Below are positions 37,335 to 45,549 of a DNA stretch of 64,000 nt, in pieces. Every line of letters starts with the position of its first letter. Position 1 is the first letter of the stretch. The stretch covers positions 1-64,000 of the forward strand of contig NCHA01000002.1 in the NCBI GenBank assembly GCA_002257025.1, given 5' to 3'. The DNA is from Sphingobacteriales bacterium 16-39-50 (GTDB lineage Bacteria; Bacteroidota; Bacteroidia; Sphingobacteriales; Sphingobacteriaceae). Made by a program: the position numbers and the translations under genes. The notes beneath the pieces were generated by a model, which had not been told where the DNA came from, did no database searches, and worked only from the letters and a program-made list of their open reading frames with translations.

Positions 37335-38246
37335 CTATATTTTTGTAATATTTGCTTTTAACTTGTTGAAAGATTCCAGGTGTTGATGCATTGCGGATAT
37401 TTTATCTTCAGGATTTGTGGAACTCCCTTCCAACAATAACCATCCTTTATACTTTATATCTGCAAAAAGATTAAAGATTTCCTGATAAGGGTAATCATTC
37501 CTATTCAATTCATGGATATGAACTGTATCCCCAAACCACTTTTTAACCATATTAAAATTCTCTACGAGACCAGCTCCCGATACATCAGGTGGATTACAAT
37601 TCCAACAAATTTTAACATTTGGTTCAGTTACCTGATCAAAAATTGCTTTCATATTGGGTAATAATTCAGTGAGGGGGCCATGAGCTTCTACTCTAATTAA
37701 TTGTCCAAAATCCTGTGCATACTTTCCAACTTCATTTAGTGAAGCGGCAATTTGGGCGATCGTTTTTTCAGGAGCAATTTGAGCTGGTAATCCATTGGGT
37801 TTAACCTTTAAACCCGTTGCACCAATATCCTGACATAGCTTTATATATTCCTTTGTCTGTTCAATATTTTGCCTGAGTATTTTTTGATCAGGACTATGAT
37901 ATTCGTAGTTAGAACCATAACCTAAACAAGTTACAGGACTGTCAGAAAACCTCTTTTTAACTTCTGCCCGCTGCATCGCATTAAGGTTTGATTCAACACC
38001 ATGAGCATGCTGTGTGCGAAGCTCTACGCCTAGTAAACCAGTCCTGGCACAATTTGCAATCAAGGTTGGTAAATCCCAATCTTTAGCCCAGAGGTAGGTG
38101 ACTAATCCGGGTTTCATCAATAAATTTTTAGAATTTGGATGCAAATAATTGGAACAGGCCGACAATTGGTTCATTGCAGCCAGAGTGACACCTGCAGCTA
38201 TGCTTTTCTGTATAAAAATACGGCGGGATAAATTTTTATTCATCAT
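37335..38246 (-). CDS. Sugar phosphate isomerase/epimerase-like TIM barrel, exported lipoprotein
   Basis: 303 residues. The N-terminus has an SRRIFIQKSIAAG twin-arginine-like motif and a lipobox LSAC (about C31). The body is an AP-endonuclease-2/xylose-isomerase-like barrel: MKPGLVTYLWAKDWDLPTLI, LGVELRTQHAHGVE, GLKVKPNGLP, IRVEAHGPLTELLPNMKAI, VKICWNCNPPDVSG, VHIHELNRNDYPYQEIF and GWLLLEGSSTNPEDK. The E, H and E metal positions of the family are retained (RVEAH, IHEL, LLEGS). First gene of the cluster, 40 bp before the oxidoreductase. It may act as a 3-keto-sugar isomerase or lyase alongside the Gfo/Idh proteins (inference). Confidence 0.82.
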   Translation of the reverse strand: MMNKNLSRRIFIQKSIAAGVTLAAMNQLSACSNYLHPNSKNLLMKPGLVTYLWAKDWDLPTLIANCARTGLLGVELRTQHAHGVESNLNAMQRAEVKKRFSDSPVTCLGYGSNYEYHSPDQKILRQNIEQTKEYIKLCQDIGATGLKVKPNGLPAQIAPEKTIAQIAASLNEVGKYAQDFGQLIRVEAHGPLTELLPNMKAIFDQVTEPNVKICWNCNPPDVSGAGLVENFNMVKKWFGDTVHIHELNRNDYPYQEIFNLFADIKYKGWLLLEGSSTNPEDKISAMHQHLESFNKLKANITKI

Positions 38247-38317
38247 AGTTTGCTTAACTTTTATTTGCTATGAACATGATTTGTGCTTTTACCCTAAAAA
38301 ATAATATTCAAGTATTC

Positions 38318-38530
38318 ATACTAGTTTAACGTGAACTCGACATAATTTTTTAAAAACCACATAGAGACATAGCATTTTATAGTTTCTAACCTACATCTTA
38401 GCCACAGATAGCCTTGAAGCTTCGCTTCAATATATAAGATTTACAATCTATGTTTCCTTTAAAGCACTATAAATTCAATCTATGTGGCTAAATATTAATC
38501 TTTAGATTGTTTAATATTCACGTTAGTATA
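38318..38530. repeat. Nested imperfect palindrome, about 213 bp
   Basis: Outer arms are ATACTAGTTTAACGTGAA (38318-38335) and TTCACGTTAGTATA (38517-38530). Middle arms are TTAGCCACAGATAG (38398-38411) and CTATGTGGCTAA (38480-38491). The inner hairpin is TTGAAGC/GCTTCAA (38414-38430). The whole behaves like the other fold-back intergenic elements of this window. Confidence 0.65.
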
Positions 38531-38858
38531 TTAATAAAAATCAATTCGCATTTATTTCAATCAACTAATTCCATTTATTATTGAAATAATAAATTCCACT
38601 GAACCGTTCAGATGCATGTTGATTATCTCAATAATATAAATACTTTATAAAGTGGGATTCAGGAATAGGAAATAGCGACTGAAACATTTTGAAAATGAAA
38701 TTATACTCTTTTTTGCTAAAACAAATTAGTAATAAATTATCTCTAAAATCATAAAGTCAAAAAATAATTTGACTTACAAAAACCATTTAAAGAAAAGATT
38801 TCTTCGATTTAATATACCCCAATATTTTAATTGCAATTATCATTTGCCCCTTAACAAA

Positions 38859-38889
38859 TTTGTTCAATTGCTAATTCGGCCTATCTTTA
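38859..38889 (+). promoter_or_regulatory. Bacteroidota-type promoter of purD
   Basis: TTTG at 38859-38862, 19-bp spacer, then TATCTTTA at 38882-38889, one base off TAnnTTTG. Only 4 bp separate the box from the purD ATG, so transcription would start at or next to the start codon (leaderless). Confidence 0.6.
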
Positions 38890-38893
38890 CAGC

Positions 38894-40180
38894 ATGAATA
38901 TCCTCTTACTTGGTTCGGGTGGACGCGAATGTGCTTTCGCTTCCAAAATGGCAGAAAGCCGGCATTTATCACAGCTTTATATCGCACCAGGAAATGCGGG
39001 AACATCTACCTATGGTAAGAATATAAATCTGAAACTAACGGATTTTGAAGGTATAGCTGCTTTTGTTCTTAAAAACAATGTTGAGATGATTGTGGTAGGC
39101 CCTGAAGAGCCATTGGTAAAAGGAATTCATGACTATTTTCTTGAACGCAGCGATTTATCCCATATTCCGGTTATCGGTCCGCAGAAAGAAGGTGCTCAAC
39201 TTGAAGGAAGCAAGGATTTTTCGAAGCAGTTCATGATTAAACATGGCATTCCGACTGCAGCATTTAAATCATTCAGCAAAGCCAGCCTTGAAGATGGCTT
39301 AAAATATCTTGAAACTCAGAAACTTCCAATCGTGTTAAAAGCGGATGGATTAGCTGCCGGAAAAGGGGTACTGATTTGTGAGACTCTGGAAGATGCAAAA
39401 AATGAATTAAAAGCTATGCTCGCCGATGCAAAATTCGGGGAAGCCAGCAGCACGGTTGTCATTGAAGAGTTTTTAACAGGAATCGAGTTGTCTGTTTTTG
39501 TTTTAACAGATGGTAAATCATATAAAATTCTGCCGGAAGCCAAGGATTATAAACGGATTGGTGAAGGTGATACCGGACTAAATACCGGCGGCATGGGTTC
39601 GGTTTCTCCGGTTCCTTTTGCCGATGCAAAATTTATGCGCAAGGTGGAAGAACGGGTCATCATACCTACAATTGAGGGTTTAAAAAAAGACAATATCCCT
39701 TATAAAGGATTTATATTCATTGGCCTGATGGCTGCAAGTTCGGCAGATGGCAAAGAGCCTTTTGTGATCGAGTATAATGTACGTATGGGTGATCCCGAAA
39801 CTGAAAGTGTGATTCCAAGGATTGAAAGCGATCTTATCGAGTTGTTCATGGGTGTGGCTGATGAAAATCTTTCTGAGAAAGAACTAAAAATTTCTCCAAA
39901 ATTTGCTGCAACAGTAATGATCGTTTCGGGAGGATATCCGGGAGAATACCTAAAAGGTAAAACACTTTCAGGAATCGAAAACCTGAGAAACTCCGTTGCA
40001 TTTCATGCCGGGACAGAACTAGAAAATGGTGTCGTAAAGAGCAATGGTGGCAGGGTTATCGCAATCACCTCGCTACAGGATAATTTGTTTGATGCAGTTC
40101 AAAACGCAACTGCTGATGCAGGAAGGATCTATTTTGATGGCAGATATTATCGTCCTGACATCGGTGGAGACCTAATGTAG
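38894..40180 (+). CDS. purD: Phosphoribosylamine-glycine ligase (GARS)
   Basis: 428 residues, normal length. It joins glycine to phosphoribosylamine with ATP, the second step of purine synthesis. Seen: MNILLLGSGGRECAFASKM, IVVGPEEPLVKGIHDYF, the ATP-grasp strings LPIVLKADGLAAGKGVLICE and VVIEEFLTGIELSVFVLTDG, and NTGGMGSVSPVPFAD followed by YNVRMGDPETE, the GARS signature. Monocistronic; convergent with the TlpA-like gene. Confidence 0.97.
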   Translation: MNILLLGSGGRECAFASKMAESRHLSQLYIAPGNAGTSTYGKNINLKLTDFEGIAAFVLKNNVEMIVVGPEEPLVKGIHDYFLERSDLSHIPVIGPQKEGAQLEGSKDFSKQFMIKHGIPTAAFKSFSKASLEDGLKYLETQKLPIVLKADGLAAGKGVLICETLEDAKNELKAMLADAKFGEASSTVVIEEFLTGIELSVFVLTDGKSYKILPEAKDYKRIGEGDTGLNTGGMGSVSPVPFADAKFMRKVEERVIIPTIEGLKKDNIPYKGFIFIGLMAASSADGKEPFVIEYNVRMGDPETESVIPRIESDLIELFMGVADENLSEKELKISPKFAATVMIVSGGYPGEYLKGKTLSGIENLRNSVAFHAGTELENGVVKSNGGRVIAITSLQDNLFDAVQNATADAGRIYFDGRYYRPDIGGDLM

Positions 40181-40209
40181 ATTAATGCTCTAATTAAAAA
40201 ATAATAATT

Positions 40210-41349
40210 TTAGTTCTTTAGAGGAAATAATTCGTTTAATCTATCCAAAAGATCAGGTCCACGAAGATCGCGACCAATGATTTTCCCATTCGGATCGAGA
40301 AGGAAATTTCTTGGAATACTGCTGACTTTGTACAATGCTGCAGCTTCACTTCCCCAGTATTTCAGGTCGGAAACATGCTGCCAGTTCAGATTATCTTCGC
40401 GAATTGCAGCGAGCCAGCTCTTTTTATCCCTGTCGAGCGAAACTCCAAAAACAGTAAATCCTTTATCCTTAAACTGCTTGTAAGCATTCACAACATTAGG
40501 GTTTTCCTGTCGGCAGGGGCCGCACCAGGCAGCCCAGAAATCAAGCAGAACGTATTTGCCTTTTAAAGAGGATAGTGGAATCGCTTTGCCTGAAGTATCG
40601 GACAATGCAAAATCAGGAGCAATGGCACCAATGGAGGTTTTCTTTTCCGAATCGATGTAATCATTTACCAGCTTGGCAGTTGAACTGTTTTGTATTGCTG
40701 AACTGAGACCACTCAGCAGGCTATCGGCTTCAAAGAAATTAAATTTGCTGCCGGCAATACTTGGAATCAGCAATAAAGATGCGAAAGCTGTAGGATTTTC
40801 CTTTACAAAGGACCGTTGAAATTCAAGCAGCTCCCGGTTAACATCCCTGAAGGGAATCCGATACAGAGCAGCAATGGAATCAGGAGAAATCCCCGATTGT
40901 GATTTTAGTTCAGCATCTTTTCCAATTTGGTTTAGCTTTTCGAAATAAGGTGCCTGGCCTGAACTTAAACGCTGCATATCATCCTGAGCTTTTGAACCGC
41001 TAATAAGCGCATCATTAAGTCCACCATTAATCAGAACCGAGATATTACCACTATCAAGAATGAACTGTTTCGTTGAAGCAGGATCCTTTTTAAAATCCTG
41101 ATCTATTGAAAGAAAAACAGGCACAGGTTCGTTGAAATCACCCTTTATATTAAATTTACCATCAAGAATATTCACTTTCTGAACCTTCGGTTTAACATTA
41201 TTAAAAAAGGAACTTTCTGTAAAATACAGGCTTTTAATCTCCGGGTTAGAGACCGTACCGTTAATAGAATAGGACGCTTGCTGGCCAGAACTGATCAGCG
41301 GACAAACAAGAAGTATTGAAAAATATATGATGTGTTTGAAAAATCTCAT
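40210..41349 (-). CDS. TlpA-like thiol-disulphide oxidoreductase with N-terminal DUF4369-type domain
   Basis: 379 residues with a signal peptide (ending about ISSGQQ), so periplasmic. Residues about 26-130 form a beta-rich DUF4369-like region (YSINGTVSNPEIKSLYFTES). The C-terminal thioredoxin domain has DFALSDTSGKAIPLSSLKGK, LDFWAAWCGPCRQENPN (redox pair C276 and C279), and SSIPRNFLLDPNGKIIGRDL with the cis-proline. Such proteins are abundant in Bacteroidota and probably keep periplasmic cysteines reduced, or aid cytochrome maturation. The exact partner is unknown. It has a -7 box about 22 bp upstream of the start. Confidence 0.88.
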   Translation of the reverse strand: MRFFKHIIYFSILLVCPLISSGQQASYSINGTVSNPEIKSLYFTESSFFNNVKPKVQKVNILDGKFNIKGDFNEPVPVFLSIDQDFKKDPASTKQFILDSGNISVLINGGLNDALISGSKAQDDMQRLSSGQAPYFEKLNQIGKDAELKSQSGISPDSIAALYRIPFRDVNRELLEFQRSFVKENPTAFASLLLIPSIAGSKFNFFEADSLLSGLSSAIQNSSTAKLVNDYIDSEKKTSIGAIAPDFALSDTSGKAIPLSSLKGKYVLLDFWAAWCGPCRQENPNVVNAYKQFKDKGFTVFGVSLDRDKKSWLAAIREDNLNWQHVSDLKYWGSEAAALYKVSSIPRNFLLDPNGKIIGRDLRGPDLLDRLNELFPLKN

Positions 41350-41371
41350 GTGCTAAAAAACGTTAATCCTG

Positions 41372-41379
41372 CAAAATTA
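41372..41379 (-). promoter_or_regulatory. -7 box of the TlpA-like gene
   Basis: TAATTTTG on the minus strand, an exact TAnnTTTG match 22 bp before the ATG. No clear -33 partner is visible. Confidence 0.4.
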
Positions 41380-41459
41380 GTACTTATTAAATGATAATTT
41401 CCTTTATTATTGGGTGTGAACTGAAGGTAAAGCATATATTGAATTAAGAAAGATAAAAA

Positions 41460-42626
41460 ATGAATGACCCAATCACAGATTATCCTAAAAGCATCCGAAA
41501 TAAATTCAAAGAGCTATTTGGGCAGGAAGCCCTGATTATCCGTTCGCCGGGAAGGATAAACCTTATCGGTGAGCACCTGGATTATAATATGGGTTTCGTA
41601 TTGCCTGCTGCGATCAATAAGGCAATCTGGCTGGGTGTCCAGAAACGGGAGGACGATGGAATTAGACTGCACTCACTTGATTACGATGACGATTACCTCA
41701 GCAACATTTATGATATAAATCCATCAGGCAAATTATGGCCCGATTATATCCTTGGAGTAGTTGAACAGATTCGAAAAAACCATTCCTTAAAACATGGCTT
41801 TAATTTGGTGTTTGGCGGAGATATTCCACCCGGTGCCGGACTGTCATCTTCTGCAGCTTTGGAATGTGCAACGGCATTTGCCTTGAATGAACTTTTCGGA
41901 CTTGGTTATGAAAAAATGGATCTGGTGAGAATCGGACAAGCAGCCGAGAATGAATTTGTTGGTGTAAAGTGTGGCATTATGGATCAGTTTGCGAGTGTTT
42001 TTGGCAAAAAAGAGCATTTGATCCGCTTGGATTGCAGGAGTTTGGAATCTATTTACGTGCCATTCCATACCAATGACATCAAAATATTATTGTTTGATAC
42101 CCGTGTAAAACATTCTCTGGCTGATTCAGCTTACAATCAACGCCGTGAACAATGCGAAAAAGGAGTAAAACTCATTCAGAAATTCCATCCTGAAGTGAGA
42201 AGTCTAAGAGATGCCAGCCAGGAAATGCTTGATACTTATGTGAAGGCAGTTGACGAAACAGTCTATCGCAGATGCACCTATATTGTTTCAGAGATCAAAC
42301 GGCTTTTAAATGGTTGCAAAGATCTCGAAAAAGACGATTTGATCAGCTTTGGAAAGCGAATGTTTGAGACCCATGCCGGATTGAAAGACCTGTATGAGGT
42401 TAGCTGCAATGAACTCGATCTGCTGGTTGATCTGGTTAAAGACAATCCCAATGTGATCGGTGCCCGGATGATGGGTGGCGGTTTTGGGGGTTGTACGATC
42501 AATCTGATAAAGGCAGAAGCTGCAAATGATCTCATAAAAAAGGTTACCGATGCTTACTTATCCAAAACCGGAACTGAAATGTTGGTTTATGAGGTGGAAA
42601 TTGAAGAGGGAACTGGATTTAATTGA
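41460..42626 (+). CDS. galK: Galactokinase
   Basis: 388 residues, normal GHMP-kinase length. It phosphorylates galactose to galactose-1-phosphate (Leloir pathway). The galactokinase signature is RSPGRINLIGEHLDYNMGFVL near the start. The ATP loop is GDIPPGAGLSSSAALECATA, and the third motif is GARMMGGGFGGCTINL. CGIMDQFASVFGKK carries the catalytic aspartate. No galT or galE neighbours are seen, so it is a single gene here. Two small hairpins (42682-42739) separate it from the convergent cysteine synthase. Confidence 0.97.
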   Translation: MNDPITDYPKSIRNKFKELFGQEALIIRSPGRINLIGEHLDYNMGFVLPAAINKAIWLGVQKREDDGIRLHSLDYDDDYLSNIYDINPSGKLWPDYILGVVEQIRKNHSLKHGFNLVFGGDIPPGAGLSSSAALECATAFALNELFGLGYEKMDLVRIGQAAENEFVGVKCGIMDQFASVFGKKEHLIRLDCRSLESIYVPFHTNDIKILLFDTRVKHSLADSAYNQRREQCEKGVKLIQKFHPEVRSLRDASQEMLDTYVKAVDETVYRRCTYIVSEIKRLLNGCKDLEKDDLISFGKRMFETHAGLKDLYEVSCNELDLLVDLVKDNPNVIGARMMGGGFGGCTINLIKAEAANDLIKKVTDAYLSKTGTEMLVYEVEIEEGTGFN

Positions 42627-42681
42627 GAGTGGAGAGTTGATAATGGAGAATTAACATAGAATTAATCGCTGTATTCGGCTG

Positions 42682-42739
42682 TTCGACATGTTCCGAAGGG
42701 CATGTCGAATACTCAGATAATCCGGACTTGTAGTCCGGA
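42682..42739. terminator. Two hairpins between convergent genes
   Basis: TTCGACATG (42682-42690) pairs with CATGTCGAA (42701-42709), and TCCGGACT (42721-42728) with AGTCCGGA (42732-42739). Both are perfect. Lying between galK and the cysteine synthase gene, they may stop transcription from both sides, but no long T-runs follow and they may be repeat elements instead. Confidence 0.5.
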
Positions 42740-42756
42740 ACTATAGAAAAATCTAT

Positions 42757-43674
42757 TTAATCACTGTATTTATACCCCGAATCACAAAGCACAGTGACTA
42801 CATTTAATGGTTTTGCCTGTGCCTTCAAATACTTTTGAGCTGCAATTACATTTGCAGCTGCCGAATAACCAACATACAAACCCTGGTCTGAGGATAATCG
42901 CTTTTTCATATCCATCACCTCATCATCACTTACTGTGATAAAATCATCCGCCAATGCTTCATCCCAATGCGGCGGAATCAAACCATACGCTGTCCCCTGA
43001 ATAATATGCTTTGGGTCATCGACCTTCCCTGTTTTCAGGATTGCTGCCTTTTCTGGTTCAACAACAATACATTTGATGTTTGGCTTAACTGATTTCAGAT
43101 ATTTTGAAGTCCCAATGAATGTTCCACCACTACCAACAGATGCGATAAATATATCAGCATCAGGCAGATCCCTGAAAATTTCCGGTCCGGTATGATTAAA
43201 ATGTGCCATAATACAGGATGGATTATTGAACTGATCTGCATAGAATGCATTCCTGTTCTGAGCGATATCTTTTGCAACATCAACAGCAAGAGCAATATCT
43301 GAACCAGTAACCATTCCGGGGCTTCCATCAACCTGTTTAGTAAGCACAAGCTCTGCACCAAAAGCACTAAGGATTTTTCTGCGTTCGGGGCTGTTACCTT
43401 CTGACATCACTGCTACAAATGGATTTGCAAATTGCCTGCATACCAAAGCTAGTCCGGCACCCATATTCCCGCTAGTCATTTCCACGACCGTTTGTCCTCT
43501 TTTCAAACTGCCATTATCATATGCATCAAGAATAATCTGATAAGCCGCCCGGTCTTTGACACTTCCACCCGGCTGCAAATGCTCTGCTTTGGCATAGATC
43601 TTTCCGGGCAAGGTGGCGCTGATCTTGTCGAGGAAGATTAATGGGGTGTTATGGATTAGGTTTAGGGTGCTCAA
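42757..43674 (-). CDS. cysM: PLP-dependent cysteine synthase family protein
   Basis: 305 residues, fold type II PLP enzyme. The lysine for PLP is in LQPGGSVKDRAAYQIILDAY, the substrate loop is VVEMTSGNMGAGLALVC, and the phosphate-binding glycines are in FIASVGSGGTFIGTSKYLK. GYSAAANVIAAQKYL closes the active-site serine region. It makes cysteine from O-acetylserine and sulphide in the O-acetylserine sulphhydrylase group. Close relatives include cystathionine beta-synthase-like enzymes, so the symbol is tentative. The mazEF-type pair lies upstream on the same strand. Confidence 0.85.
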   Translation of the reverse strand: MSTLNLIHNTPLIFLDKISATLPGKIYAKAEHLQPGGSVKDRAAYQIILDAYDNGSLKRGQTVVEMTSGNMGAGLALVCRQFANPFVAVMSEGNSPERRKILSAFGAELVLTKQVDGSPGMVTGSDIALAVDVAKDIAQNRNAFYADQFNNPSCIMAHFNHTGPEIFRDLPDADIFIASVGSGGTFIGTSKYLKSVKPNIKCIVVEPEKAAILKTGKVDDPKHIIQGTAYGLIPPHWDEALADDFITVSDDEVMDMKKRLSSDQGLYVGYSAAANVIAAQKYLKAQAKPLNVVTVLCDSGYKYSD

Positions 43675-43707
43675 GAAACTTATTATACATAAAATATCTG
43701 TCTCGAA

Positions 43708-44031
43708 TTAATCAACAAATGCTTCTCTGATTACTTCCTTAACCTTTAGAATTTCTTCTCCAGTTAGACTATCAAGAACTTTAATAATTCTTTGCCTGTC
43801 GACAGTTCTAATCTGATCTAAAACTATCGAACTAGCTTTATTTTCATGCATTACTTCGACCCGGGTTGGGTAATTTTTCAAACTGCTGGTCATTGGAGCC
43901 AAAACAATTGTATTCAAATATTTGTTCATCTCATTTGGGGAAATAATAACACATGGCCGTGTCTTCTTCATTTCACTTCCAATTGTTGTATCAAGATTTA
44001 CCAATACAATCTGGTACTGCTTTAAGTCCAT
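43708..44031 (-). CDS. MazF/PemK-type toxin, type II toxin-antitoxin
   Basis: 107 residues. It has the PemK/MazF fold: LKQYQIVLVNLDTTIGSEMK, KTRPCVIISPNEMNKYLNTI, VLAPMTSSLKNYPTRVEV, SSIVLDQIRTVDRQRIIK. These toxins cleave mRNA or rRNA at short sequences and stop growth when the antitoxin is lost. The RPCVIIS region and the later T and Q residues fit the active site, so it appears intact. Its start overlaps the end of the antitoxin gene by 10 bp, typical of coupled pairs. Confidence 0.9.
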   Translation of the reverse strand: MDLKQYQIVLVNLDTTIGSEMKKTRPCVIISPNEMNKYLNTIVLAPMTSSLKNYPTRVEVMHENKASSIVLDQIRTVDRQRIIKVLDSLTGEEILKVKEVIREAFVD

Positions 44032-44267
44032 TCTTCAAGATCTTCATCCTCGAACACATCCTGAATTAAAAGCTGATCGTCTCCTCTATCACGCATACTT
44101 TTAAATGCATTACCCCATCCTGACCTGGGTTCTGATTTTGATTTTAATATCATATAACCCTGCTCCAGGATAAGTTCTACCTTATCCGTGATATTATATT
44201 TCTCCAAAATTGTTTTCGAAAGACGAATCCCTTTAGAGTTTCCAATTGGTATGACCGAGATATCCAT
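44022..44267 (-). CDS. MazE/AbrB-type antitoxin
   Basis: 81 residues. The N-terminal half is a swapped-hairpin AbrB DNA-binding domain (ISVIPIGNSKGIRLSKTILE, KYNITDKVELILEQGYMI). The acidic C-terminal half (DDQLLIQDVFEDEDLEEW) is the segment expected to wrap the MazF toxin. It also represses its own promoter in known systems. It precedes and overlaps mazF by 10 bp. Confidence 0.9.
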   Translation of the reverse strand: MDISVIPIGNSKGIRLSKTILEKYNITDKVELILEQGYMILKSKSEPRSGWGNAFKSMRDRGDDQLLIQDVFEDEDLEEWT

Positions 44268-44425
44268 AATCTTATAATGTAATTACAAAGTAAGTACATT
44301 ATTGTAAATTTATAAAGCTCTACTATAATTTTATTGGAGTACGAAAAAGAATTTAAATATTCATAATTGACCTTAGAGGCGCTGTGAAACTCTATGGACA
44401 GTATAATATGGTTAGAAAAACAATA

Positions 44426-45007
44426 TTAGTTGTTATTTTTTTTCAAAAGCCTATTAATTCGTTTTGTCCAATCAGAATTCCAGCCTATGTAATCTGCTAC
44501 TTTGCAAAGTTCTATAGACTCCAAATATTTTTTTTCTTTCTCTAAAATAATTGCCAATCGCTCAAACCCCAAATGTCTTGGAAGTTTGCCATACCATTGC
44601 TCAGATTGAAATTTATCTTTTACTCCTTGGCTTATATCAATTTGTTTTTGACAGTAAACTTTAGCAAGATCCAGATAGATTGGATCAACATCTCTCTTTT
44701 TATAATAATGTTCTATTAAAGAATTATAAAGAAAGTGAATGTCAAGAATAGGATTTTCATTTGAAACTAGCGATTCTGCTCTTAACAAAATCTTTTCTGA
44801 AATAATTTCATCGCAGGAGTTTGTAAACCAAGACTGAAGAACTGTCAAAAAATTTATCTCGGAATCTGTAACCGTTGTCATAGAATCTGTTAGAGTAATC
44901 CCATTTAGAGGTTTATATTTTTCTAAAATGATTTTCTTCTCAATTTCAGTGAATTCCATTTCCCACCAATCCTTTAAGCTAAGTAATCCGGATTTCTCAT
45001 TTCCCAT
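44426..45007 (-). CDS. Protein of unknown function, 193 residues
   Basis: No recognisable family. Cytoplasmic, rich in acidic and aromatic residues, predicted helical throughout: LKDWWEMEFTEIEKKIILEK, INFLTVLQSWFTNSCDEIIS, DIHFLYNSLIEHYYKKRDVD, and KVYCQKQIDISQGVKDKFQS. The last residues (LAIILEKEKKYLESIELCKV) suggest a helical repeat such as a TPR-like hairpin. The start overlaps the upstream gene's stop by 11 bp, so the two are an operon. It lies beside the mazEF-type pair on the same strand. Confidence 0.65.
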   Translation of the reverse strand: MGNEKSGLLSLKDWWEMEFTEIEKKIILEKYKPLNGITLTDSMTTVTDSEINFLTVLQSWFTNSCDEIISEKILLRAESLVSNENPILDIHFLYNSLIEHYYKKRDVDPIYLDLAKVYCQKQIDISQGVKDKFQSEQWYGKLPRHLGFERLAIILEKEKKYLESIELCKVADYIGWNSDWTKRINRLLKKNNN

Positions 45008-45428
45008 AATTTGCCAATTTCTTCCAAATTAGTCTACCTCTGCTTTCAATATCTATTGACTTGTTTATCCAAATTACACTAATATCTCCACTAGGTAAAA
45101 CGTGTAAATGATGTTCACCCCAATCATTTAAATTGGATGTAGGTTTCCAATCATAAACACCGACAAATACAGTATTCCCTAGGTATTGAAGATTACTTAT
45201 CCAAACAGTACCATTTTTCTCTTTCCCAATTGCTTGAAAATAATTGCTTCTTAAATGCACTATCTCAACAGTACCGTCTTTATGAGAATAGGTGCCAAGA
45301 ATTTTTTTAAACCTCCTCCTAACAAATCTTTTCTCATAAATTCTTGTCTTAAATAAATAAAGCAAATATTCCGAAAGAAATGCAGTTAAAATTCCTATTA
45401 AAAATGCAATTATCCATTCATTATCCAT
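44997..45428 (-). CDS. Small membrane-anchored protein of unknown function
   Basis: 143 residues. One hydrophobic helix near the N-terminus (IIAFLIGILTAFLSEYLLYLF, roughly residues 6-26), then a basic stretch YEKRFVRRRFKK and a beta-rich soluble domain: YSHKDGTVEIVHLRSNYFQA, GTVWISNLQYLGNTVFVGVY and WGEHHLHVLPSGDISVIWIN. Possibly a sensor or scaffold at the membrane. No family recognised. The 193-residue gene follows with an 11-bp overlap. Confidence 0.65.
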   Translation of the reverse strand: MDNEWIIAFLIGILTAFLSEYLLYLFKTRIYEKRFVRRRFKKILGTYSHKDGTVEIVHLRSNYFQAIGKEKNGTVWISNLQYLGNTVFVGVYDWKPTSNLNDWGEHHLHVLPSGDISVIWINKSIDIESRGRLIWKKLANYGK

Positions 45429-45549
45429 GTTATATACAATCTTTAATAATTGATAAAATCTCCAATTATACAGATCTTAATGGCGGCTTTTCCGGAATAG
45501 AAAAATGAGACAAGAGTCTTCAGACTCATTGCCTACCAGATCCTCAACC

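Larger units (their letters stand above)
38247..38893. other. Intergenic region, 647 bp, divergent promoters and a repeat
   Basis: AT-rich space between the minus-strand sugar cluster and purD. It contains a large nested palindrome (38318-38530) and, at its right end, a good promoter for purD. No gene is supported. Confidence 0.6.
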
